A DNA stretch of 64,000 bases from Hoplostethus atlanticus (Eukaryota; Chordata; Actinopteri; Trachichthyiformes; Trachichthyidae): NCBI GenBank assembly GCA_034670405.1, contig JAXDDX010000172.1, forward strand, positions 496,001 through 560,000. The letters run 5' to 3'. Under the pieces are notes generated by a model. The model was not told where the DNA came from, made no database searches, and was given only the letters and a program-made list of their open reading frames with translations. This document shows, piece after piece, positions 55,563 through 64,000 of the stretch (positions are counted from its first letter, which is position 1; every line of letters begins with the position of its first letter). The position numbers were made by a program, and so were the translations under genes.

Positions 55563-56575
55563 TACTTGTGTTTGTTAGCGCGGCGCTTGTTTACTTCCGG
55601 ACCTTTTCCCGTGACGCTGCGTGGTGCTTTTAAATGCACTTGGAAATTGGCAAATTGGTTTCCTCCGGTTTGCTTTTTGAATATTCCGTTTGTAGTGTAT
55701 TCTTGCCATTACTATGTATTTACTCACATACTTTCTATTCTATTTCTATTTATTTCTTTTCCCTCTAGGTCCCAATATTTCCTAGAAAACTCCAGTTTGA
55801 CTTGACACCAACATTTACTTATCTAAAATTTACCATGTAAACCCAAGGTTATGATGTACAATAATCCTACTAAAAATCAAACAAAACCTTTAAGTTTGGG
55901 CTGTGCTTTTGCCTCAGATTATCGTGAATAGATTCAAACCTTCACTCAAGAGAAATGTAAGCATTGCAAAATTTCTGTGACCATTTCTCTTTTCAGTTAC
56001 ATGTTGTAGTGATGTCTGTATATAGTGATTTTTTGTTGTTAAATTATAATTGTGGTCCCAACACTCAACGGACTGATACATACACTGAGCTAGCAGCTGA
56101 AGCTGAAAAGCAAGTTTAGAAAACCAGGGTCCAAAATATTTAAATCTCTCATGGAGTTGTATATCATATGATGGAATAGGTGTGGTAAGAGAAGTGGGAA
56201 GTCATACATTGTTTTCAGCTCTTTGTTTGGTTTTATGTATTTCAGCTTACTGTTTCCTGATACAATGGTTTCTGGAGTAGGCAGTTTCAAGCCAGAAGGG
56301 TCAGCTGTCCCATTGTTGAGATTGATGGTGAGGTTCGAAATTATTAGATGTGATGTTGAGGACTAGGTATAGGTACAGCATGTTCACACTGCAAGCAAAT
56401 TGGTTGATGGGTCACTTTATTCTGACCAGTCGTGGATGGTGTGAGAGGTTCTGATTGCATCTATGTAGTGGTCTGCAGGTAAAAAGCCTTTTACCTAGCA
56501 AGCACTAACTAGGTAGCATTAATTGAAAATAAACAGGAAAAAAATCTAAATTACTTCAGAGCTTACCATCAACCC
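55563..56575. other. No gene recognised
   Basis: No motif or repeat stands out. A 66-codon minus-strand frame at 56090-56290 (MKLPTPETIVSGNSKLKYIK) is not recognised and may be chance or a decayed exon. Confidence 0.35.
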
Positions 56576-56579
56576 TAAC

Positions 56580-56895
56580 AATGCAGGTTGTTCTCCAAAC
56601 ATTTTTTTATTCTTGTAGTCTTTCAAATATAAGTTGTAGAGAACTGGGAAGCCTTGGATGACTGTAATCAACTTCTTATATATTTTGCATTTGTCAGGCA
56701 GAACTATAGTTCATGAAACAAAATCACACATCACACTTTTCTCAACCGACAAGCTTGTGGACCGCACATCGGTCAAGTTTCCCTGGTCGCTCAGCTCTAT
56801 AGGAATGGACTCGATGTTGCGCTTGCAGTGTGGTAAATGTAGATACAGGGTGTGGACGAGTATAGTTGTGGTTGCTGAATTAGACACCTAAAACA
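56580..56895 (-). pseudogene. Possible MADF-like fragment
   Basis: The minus strand is open for about 100 codons and includes YKKLITVIQGFPVLYNLYLK followed by DYKNKK, which resembles the start of a MADF/Myb-like domain (a leucine-rich helix, a Pro-x-LYN turn, then YKD). The expected following tryptophan is not seen. The upstream part reads NIESIPIELSDQGNLTDVRS and is not recognised. From 56896 to 58285 nothing else was identified. Confidence 0.25.
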
Positions 56896-58289
56896 CCTCC
56901 AGAAGGATTAACAGGATGTTAGTGTCCCACAACCAACAGTCTGCAATGACAGGAGCCCACTTGATAACCCCAATGACAAACTCCAATAACCCCCAGCTAC
57001 ATTCCTAAATACGCACTAACTGATAAGTTAGATCCTGTGTATTGGTAAATTTGTTATCTTAATGCAAAATTAACAGGACAAAAGTTAGATAAATCAGTTC
57101 TGGCAACAAGACTGGGCAATCAGCAATTATAACCAACATGTGAAATAATAACCTTAATAATAATAACCTAAATTGTCTGAACACCCATGCCAACAAATAG
57201 ACTAAGACAAATTTGAGAAAATGCACTGTATGCACACTTTAATGATGAAATATATCTAGACACAATTTAGTAAGTGGATTCGTCAGTAAAAATCTTTCAT
57301 TCTAAAAAATTGTTATCATGTTTCTCTTTGTTCCACAATATGAATGAGGCCTCGCTCTCTCGTTTTCACTCCTTTAATCTCCTGGTGATGGCTGGGTTTC
57401 CATTAATCCTGGATGGTAAGAGGTTGTTCGCCGTATATTAGCATCAGCATTGGTTCCTTTTTCCCCTTTTTGATGGTGTGATTTCAGATTTCTTTGAAGC
57501 TGGAATACAATGTTAATATTAATTTGAGAATGAGCCCAACATGTAACGAAAGTTTGCAATTAGAAAGTTTGACTTTTTCCCATGCAATCGATTTAATCAA
57601 AATTAGCCTTTAACTAAAATAAAGGCTCTACCAAAGGAAATTGTGCATACTGTAAAATTAAATTAGTTTGAAAGGGAATTAGTGCAGGTGCAAAAAAGTG
57701 CATTAGTTAAATCAAGTAGTTAAGTACAATCAGGTGCGCAAATAATTTGGTATGAAGTTAAGCAATCAAAGGTCAGATCGGGGAGGGAAGTTGGTCAGTT
57801 TGGTGTTACCCGTGCAGGTAAATCGCAACCTAAGGAGATCTCAGGAAGTAAAAAACAACCCAAGAAGCAACCCACAAGCCTCCAATGCTGCATCTGATGT
57901 CATTGTGCATTCATCAACAATAATAATTGTTAATACATTGTTAAAACAATAATTCTGGAGACATACATTCATCACGTCTGAATCAACGGCTGTAAATTTG
58001 TTAGGCCTAGATTTACTGTGCAAATGAAATTGTCATCTATTGTACTCCTGATAGAATCTTCTTAGATGTAACCCGTGATAAAATGGAAGAGGCATATCTT
58101 TTAATGATGATGAGTAAAATTGACAGATAGATGGAACAGCAACCAGACTCCTCTGAGCATGAGGAAGTGAGACAAAAGACTCCTCAGTGATGTCCCGGAG
58201 TCCTTGTGGGCCTGATGTCACCACCAGATTTCCATTAGTCCCCAAATCCAGTGACTTATCTTCTGTTCCACCAGCCACCAAATATTACT

Positions 58290-59100
58290 AATATTACCCT
58301 GTGCATCCAGACAGCAGATACTTGTACGTTTGAATAGACATGGACCAGATTTCCACAAGGAAATCTGATCAGAAAAGATGATACAAAGACTGTTGCAAAA
58401 ATGCTTTTGAAGAAGATGATCCCTATATTTGGAATCACATATTTCTTGAACTCAGACAAAAGGAACACACTTCACAGGAAAGGTAACGACTGTTCGAAGC
58501 TTTGAGCCCCAAGAAAGACTACATTGCCTTTATCATCCCCAATCTGCAGGATTGGTGGAAATAACTAATGGAGTGTTAAAGAATAAACTTTCTAAACTTT
58601 GTCTGTTGTGACTTCTGTTCACTCACAGATAGTAGCTGCCCAATCTTGTCCAGCTGCCAGGTGATCAAGTCTACATCAAAGTCTACAAGAGAAAGGTGGA
58701 CAGGCAGACTGGACCCCACCAGGTGATCCCAACAACACACACTGCAGTGAAGTGCAGACATACACACATACCACTGGAAGAAGGAAACACTGAAACCTCC
58801 ACCAGGCGCTGCAGCGCCACCCGCTCCCTCGGCCTGATATGCTTCAACATATTTCTGCTCTCATCCTTCATGGTGTGTGCCATCTTCTTTATGAATGATG
58901 ATGACCGTCCCCAGCCAATGGGACCACCACAGGCCAGGAGTAGTGGCCCAGAAGGGGCACGAACCCACTTCGTCCACACACCCACCTACACTGACTACCA
59001 ATCCCACTCAACCCAGATGGCTGCTGGATCTGTTGTTTGCTTCCTACTAGAACTCTCGACCCCCTCCCTTTCTTATTATATCTATTTCTGCCAATGACAC
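58290..59100 (+). pseudogene. Endogenous-retrovirus-like pol 3' end (integrase), broken
   Basis: Reading frames on the plus strand show parts of a retroviral integrase: DDTKTVAKMLLKKMIPIFGI, YFLNSDK (near 58450), then HPQSAGLVEITNG with the probable catalytic Glu (about 58537-58570) and a C-terminal basic segment (about 58655-58720). The order and wording are those of gammaretrovirus-type integrases. A stop near 58335, a frame change near 58460 and a stop near 58605 break it. A following frame (58696-59097) overlaps the integrase end and contains a hydrophobic segment (about 58832-58893) where an env leader would lie, but env is not identifiable. No LTR pair was found for it. Confidence 0.6.
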
Positions 59101-59252
59101 TGCACATGCTCAGTACCAGTGGTAATAACCACACCCCTACGTCCTGATGCCATTTATTTCGCTGACTAATACAATTCTACTAAGCATTATGTCCACACTT
59201 ACAATTTGACCAATATCTACATTGCAACCTAGCCCTTTCTCCCTGCTGACAT

Positions 59253-59645
59253 TGTGACAGACCGAGGCATCTGCCATGGAAAAACTGTGTGGAGTGGACT
59301 ACAGTCCCCAGCATGCCACAGCAAGGTGGCCTTCTTGCCCCCAGCTGATCCACATCAGTAATCAGCCAGCTGGGAGCTGATTGTGGCAAACCTTTAAGAG
59401 AGAGAATCTGCAGTCCAAGAGAAGAGAGAGAGGAGACTGGACCCAGAGAGCAGCCAGGGAGGCTACTGGAGATCCCCCACAAGCCATGGCGCGATAAATT
59501 TAAGTTAATGTATAATTTGGTGTAATACACCCAGTAAAGCTTGTTTTCGGTTATAATCTTGACTCTTGATCACAGTGTGATCTGTGCCATGACCGTGCCC
59601 CCAGATTGGGCTTGTGGCACCCGGCTTTTCCCTGAGGGTGTCACA
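59253..59645 (+). repeat. LTR of a retrotransposon
   Basis: The repeat begins TGTGACAGACCGAGGC and ends GAGGGTGTCACA; the termini are inverted (TGTGACA/TGTCACA). It has a purine-rich centre (59398-59450) and is followed at once by TATGGTGGAGAATGTGGGC, a leader wording common after LTRs of fish retroelements. Only one LTR is present in the window. Confidence 0.7.
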
Positions 59646-59903
59646 TATGGTGGAGAATGTGGGCACTCTGATCAGCACGCAGAGAAAACTCTGTGTTGGG
59701 TGTGCCAGGGACTTTGGGAGTGGTTCAGGTACAACGATGGAGACGACGTCCTGGCCACTTCCCAGCTCGAAGGGGCGCTGGAGAAGGCCCATCCAAAGTG
59801 GTGGAATAAGTATAAGGCAGTTCATACAGTGGGGTACCGTCTCAGCTGTTCCATAGCACAATTTCAACATAGGCCTGGGACTTTTGATGACACTGTGATA
59901 TGA
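59646..59903 (+). pseudogene. Retrotransposon leader or gag start, truncated
   Basis: The frame through the LTR end continues GGECGHSDQHAEKTLCWVCQ, then DVLATSQLEGALEKAHPKWW, and stops at 59901-59903. It follows the LTR at 59253-59645 directly. No capsid, protease or RT follows. Confidence 0.45.
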
Positions 59904-61834
59904 GTATCAGTTGGACTTATCAGGCCATTTAAATAAATGCTTAGTAGTTCTTTGCAGATTGTTTTAAACTTCCAGAGGTGTCACAACCCCTCCCTAAGGA
60001 ATCCAGTTTAATAAAGCACAATCAGTTAACTTTTTACTTTTACTATTTATACCCCAATTTGGTTATCCCATAGAATTTTCAAAATCAGGCTGAGATTACC
60101 CAGTCTGACCAGGTTTTGTGATGAGTCAGCATATATTTTGTTGAAGTATTAAAGACTGAGGCCCAAATTTACTGGAGGTTGCAATGCGTATTGCTATAAC
60201 CAAAAACAATCATCTTATTATTCAAATAACCATATGTGGCCAACGCGCGTGCAAACTTAATCCTTTGCAATAATTAATTAAGTCTACACACACGATGGCC
60301 ACATATAATTATATTGTAATTTGGTTTTGTCAGAAAAACTGACATATGTATATTAATGAAAATTAATGGTTAGGCGGTTGAAGAGTAAAGGTGTAAGCTA
60401 TGGACATGGACTTATCCATGCAGCTGGCATTGTGGCAAAAACTTTTGTTCATATTGTTGCCCATGTTGGTCATATAAGTGCCACTGTGAAATACTCACCC
60501 TCTCAGTCGGGGGACACGTCCACACCAGCCCTGAACTTCCTTATAAACCAGCCTGGACAAAAACTGAAGACAAACAGTTTGTCAGCCCTCAGCTGAACAC
60601 AATCAACATGTTTCCTTACAAAACTACAGCACAGCTATATACGTACATGATCAGACAAACTACTGTATGTAAAACGATGTTAGGCAGTAATGTGAAACGC
60701 AGACATCCTCATTATTATAACAATGTGTGTTTTAGTGTGGGCTCTATTTTCATGAATCAATGGTGCATGGCGCGAGCACACGGAGTGGTGGCTTTTTGGT
60801 CATTTTGTGTCCAGGGGCACACAATGCACCTATGGTGCAGTTGGATAAGGAATACATTATCAGTAGGTGTAGTGGGTCTGGCTTCATTCATGACCAATCA
60901 AATCACCTCTTCTTCCAAAGGAGTGCACCCTCTGCCACTGACAATTTGGTGATGGAAGATAACAGTCCAGAGTGGTTCTGCCACAAAAGCTTGTCCCAAG
61001 AGGAAAGTGATTGTGGCGGACTGGGGGGAGGGAATGGGTGAGGCGTAGGCTGGATCCAGGAGAGAGTCGAGTCAGTGGACTGATTCTTCCTCGATCCAGC
61101 ATGGCTGTGGCCAGTTAAGGCAGATTGCCGCGCGTGCATTTGAGAGCGAGACGGTGCGTGAGCCGACAGGAGATCCAGGTGATCAAGTGCCGGCTGAAAT
61201 TAGTTTAGGATTCTTGAGTTTGGCATTTCTGAATTAGCAAGCTAGCAAAAAAGGTTAACTTAGGTAGTGGCTGTACAGCTAACCTACAGTACCCAAGAAG
61301 TAGCCTTCACGAGTTACAGCATGCAGAATTATATTCAGTGGCTATATATGACCATTAATACAAATAATCAGCACCTATGGAAATTATTCCAATTAGAGAA
61401 TACATGAAAATTATTATTGGGATCATAGGTTTCACCCTCATCCCTATTATCTCCTTACATACAGTGTAGATAGTTCTACGATTCAATACTAAACAACTAA
61501 AATCTTCCCATATGGGGGTCTGTGGTCTAATGCATTTCCTTTTGTGGGTCCGCAAACATGAAAATGTTTGAGAAACCCTGGTGCACCAAACCGCTTCTAT
61601 TTTTGATCTGTAACGTTCCAACCTTGGTGTGTTGTAAACAAGTGGACTACAAATTAAGTTTATTGAGGGATACATTAATAGAGGGATATGCAAAAGCAGG
61701 ATATTTAAGATGCATATATAATATAATAGCTTATCCCGGATAAGACCTTAACGGGGATATGAGCTAGTATCCAGGATACTGTGTGAATGTAAACATAGTC
61801 AATGTCAGTAAACTGCTAATGTAGCACTACTGAC
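59904..61834. other. No gene recognised; hAT-type end at 61497-61580
   Basis: Mostly featureless. At 61555-61580 the complement strand reads CCAGGGTTTCTCAAACATTT, a typical hAT terminus, with GCGGACCCACAAAAGG behind it, so a MITE or hAT remnant lies there. The final exon of the SLC37A2-type gene should be in or left of this stretch but was not found. Confidence 0.4.
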
Positions 61835-61932
61835 CAGGCAGGCCAAGACGTCAGCAGAGATGAGCATGTAGAAGACGTTGTTCCAGCCACTAGGAGAGAT
61901 CAGGCCTGCTAGCAGAGGACCCACGGCGGCTC
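61835..61932 (-). CDS. slc37a2: Sugar-phosphate exchanger SLC37A2, penultimate-type exon
   Basis: Between acceptor TGTAG (61933-61937) and donor GTCAGT (from 61834) the 98-nt exon encodes GAAVGPLLAGLISPSGWNNV then FYMLISADVLACL. This is the C-terminal transmembrane part of SLC37 proteins; the FYMLISADVLACL wording is that of SLC37A2 rather than SLC37A1. SLC37A2 exchanges glucose-6-phosphate for phosphate at the endoplasmic reticulum membrane (known for the family). The exon joins the next one in phase 1. The minus-strand gene continues beyond the right edge. The intron to the next exon is about 1.46 kb. Confidence 0.8.
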
Positions 61933-62648
61933 CTACAGGAAAACATACTGGATCATCCCAAGAGCTTGCAACTACAAGATGCTTGATGTAGCAGTACAGC
62001 TGGACACATGACCAAAAAAAATTGCCAACAGAAAAGATTGAAACCTGGGCTTCAACGGTGAGGGTTTTTTGGTTCTCCAATCATAACACAGTATCTGGGA
62101 ATGCATATGTCTGTATATTTACAAAGTAAACACTATTCTGATTCTAAATTTGATTATGTACTAGCCAGCAATAAAATTAAGTTTTACCTATATTTTTTTT
62201 AGTGTTTATAGATGTATATCAAATCACATAATAAGGAAACATTAGATATATCTGTTATGTGTATGTGGAAAAAATGGTGAGAAAGTTACGTTTACTTTAA
62301 GTTGACATTAATGAAACATTAAGATATTAGTATTTACTATTGTCAAGTCACCATAAAAGATGCTTTGTGATATTTCAAACTATGTGTCATCACCATTATA
62401 CAGAAAACCTGATGGTGTTGACGTCTGATGATGTCAACCAAAAAAACCGAACCAAATTTTTAGGAGCTTGGGACGGAGCACATCAATATAAGCAGTGCTG
62501 ATGTAGTCTGTGGGTGCATTTGTGAGGATGTACGCACAGGATTACCTCCAATGAGACACTAGATGCCATTGTAGGCATTTGTATATTTACTGTTGCTTTA
62601 TGCCACTCCAATAATGCACCTAAAAAGAACCTAAAAAGCAGTAGTATA

Positions 62649-62800
62649 CAGTGGGGTCCAAAAGTCAGAATCCACTACCAAGAACGCTTTTTTAACAAAA
62701 AGTCAGTCATTTTTTGTCAAATTAAAATTTTCAAACAACATCACATTGTCATTGTCCCTTTGTTGCTCCATTTAAAATGCATACATTTAGTTCATGAATT
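62649..62800. mobile_element. Tc1-like terminal fragment in the slc37a2 intron
   Basis: CAGTGGGGTCCAAAAGTCAG follows a TA dinucleotide (62647-62648), a wording known for Tc1-like inverted ends in fish. Only this end is visible and no transposase remains. The rest of the intron (61933-63391) has no other recognised feature. Confidence 0.5.
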
Positions 62801-63391
62801 GAAACAAATATTCCTATTTGTTTATTCTAATTATATTATAAAAAGATGGTGTTGACCATGGATGTTACAGCAGCAATATCAATATAATAAGTTTAAATGA
62901 TTGAAAAATAGGGTTAGGGTTAGCAAACTTAATGAAACAAAAAAAACTCAGGACACATTTTTATCAATCATAATAATAACATATCTTGTTCAAAATTCTC
63001 TGCATTTGGTTCTTGGTATGAATGTCTTATGAATCTTGGAATGAATGTTTTTTGATGAATTGGAAATTGTGATCTCTTTTCTGAGGTCATGTTTTATGTG
63101 TATTGGGTTAACATGCAATCACATAATTTACAAAAAAATCAATATTTTTATAATATATTATTAAATGAATGAAATGGATTTGTGCAAAGGGCCGTCAGAT
63201 AACAGATCGCCTCTGATATGTTTTAACTTAATTAACTTAATTAATAATTTTCAACAATAGCAGCACATGGGACATGTTTTGTCCTCAAGAATCAGACATA
63301 GTATGTATGTATGTATGCAACATTTAACTATCACTTCTAAAAGCAAGATAAGATGACGATTATCAATCTTTAACAGGCATTCCATACATAC

Positions 63392-63470
63392 CTACTGACC
63401 CGGTGCCATCAATAATTGCTGTCACTGTTGACAATGCTCTGGAGTTTCCTCTCAAACTCTCATGTGTTCC
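63392..63470 (-). CDS. slc37a2: Sugar-phosphate exchanger SLC37A2, internal exon
   Basis: Between acceptor GCAATAG (63471-63477) and donor GTATGT (from 63391) the exon encodes GTHESLRGNSRALSTVTAII followed by DGTGSV, ending in phase 1. It joins in frame to the exon 61835-61932 to give the conserved IIDGTGSVGAAVGPLL motif of SLC37 transporters (loop and next membrane helix). The frame is intact and both splice sites are canonical, unlike the transposon genes in this window. Earlier exons lie beyond 64000. Confidence 0.8.
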
Positions 63471-63883
63471 CTATTGCAAGAAAGACATTGTCATACTATT
63501 TCTCATCCATCCAGTTCAATGTCAAGCATAAGGGATGTTAAAGCCGATAGTCCAATATTCCTCCTTGCATTACTATCATTTGCTTTTAGAGAAATGCTAG
63601 GTACAAACATGTATTAACTGTCAGTTGTACTGTTTTGGAAACGAAAGAGGAAAGACGTTTTGCAAAGCTATACACACTACAGACACACCAAACCATTCAT
63701 ACCAAATGCAACCTCCAAACACACTATGGGCAAAGAGACTGTGGTTGGGCAGTTGGCTGGAGTCGGGCTGGCAGGCGGGTTCGCCCTGCCCCGACACCGG
63801 CTGCAGCCCATCGGGACTGAGTGGGATCTGATATCTGTTGTGTGTGTGTGTGTCTCCCCGACAGTGAGCAGGAACACGGAGAA

Positions 63884-64000
<117 letters not shown>

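Noticed and set aside
58033..58281. Minus-strand 82-codon frame
   Set aside because: It has no recognisable motif and abuts plus-strand retrovirus-like pol; it is likely chance.

Overview
This window looks like a repeat-rich piece of a teleost fish nuclear genome. The evidence is the presence of fish-type tRNA-derived SINEs, L2, Tc1-like, PIF/Harbinger, hAT and Ty3/gypsy elements, together with spliced vertebrate-style genes with GT-AG introns. No bacterial operons, CRISPR arrays or functional rRNA/tRNA genes were seen. Only one conventional host gene is recognisable: two minus-strand exons of a sugar-phosphate exchanger (SLC37A2 type) at the right end (61835-61932 and 63392-63470). Nearly everything else is transposon, much of it nested.

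Layout. 1-2015: a fish repeat fragment, then a Harbinger-like element (411-2015) carrying a broken Myb/SANT-like ORF and a SINE. 3031-3244: a long hairpin. 3629-5292: a TTAA-flanked element (copy A). 7340-8244: a broken BED-finger hAT transposase. 8805-9364: a foldback element. 9484-12387: a plus-strand multi-exon gene of a fish multicopy type ending in a RING/U-box-like Cys motif, with a hairpin MITE in intron 1. 12828-22148: the second, inverted copy of the TTAA element (copy B), split by a 7.6-kb Ty3/gypsy retrotransposon (13066-20705, minus strand). That element has two LTRs, a tRNA-Ser primer-binding site and a broken gag-pol, and one LTR holds a 205-bp hAT MITE with a perfect 8-bp target duplication.

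22290-28150: a spliced hAT (BED/ZBED-like) transposase gene, interrupted by a Harbinger-like element that itself contains an LTR. 28376-28828: a SINE. 29000-32491: a six-exon integrase-like (DDE) transposase gene with a 21-bp minisatellite in its largest intron. 32689-33135: an LTR with an adjacent polypurine tract. 33889-39980: a two-gene unit made of a C2H2 finger plus CACTA-like transposase followed by a SAMD3-like partner. A 1-kb solo LTR splits the second gene mid-exon and left a readable target duplication. 41474-42712: a Harbinger transposase N-terminus and a gypsy SCAN-like gag fragment. 44300-44680: another solo LTR with a 5-bp duplication. 46243-47330: a split Tc1-like element. 49431-50975: an L2 LINE with a 343-codon open reverse-transcriptase ORF. 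51229-53818: a composite repeat ending in five UUCG-loop hairpin units. 54176-55562: an element with 175-bp inverted ends. 58290-59100: the 3' end of a retrovirus-like pol. 59253-59900: an LTR with leader. 61835-63470: the SLC37A2 exons. 63884 to the end: a GA microsatellite.

Most transposase genes here carry frameshifts or stops, so the window is mainly a fossil record. Its value lies in the clear insertion order, in intact splice sites inside transposase genes, and in two multicopy fish gene families that are not usually described as transposon systems. All identifications are from reading the sequence; none was checked by database search.
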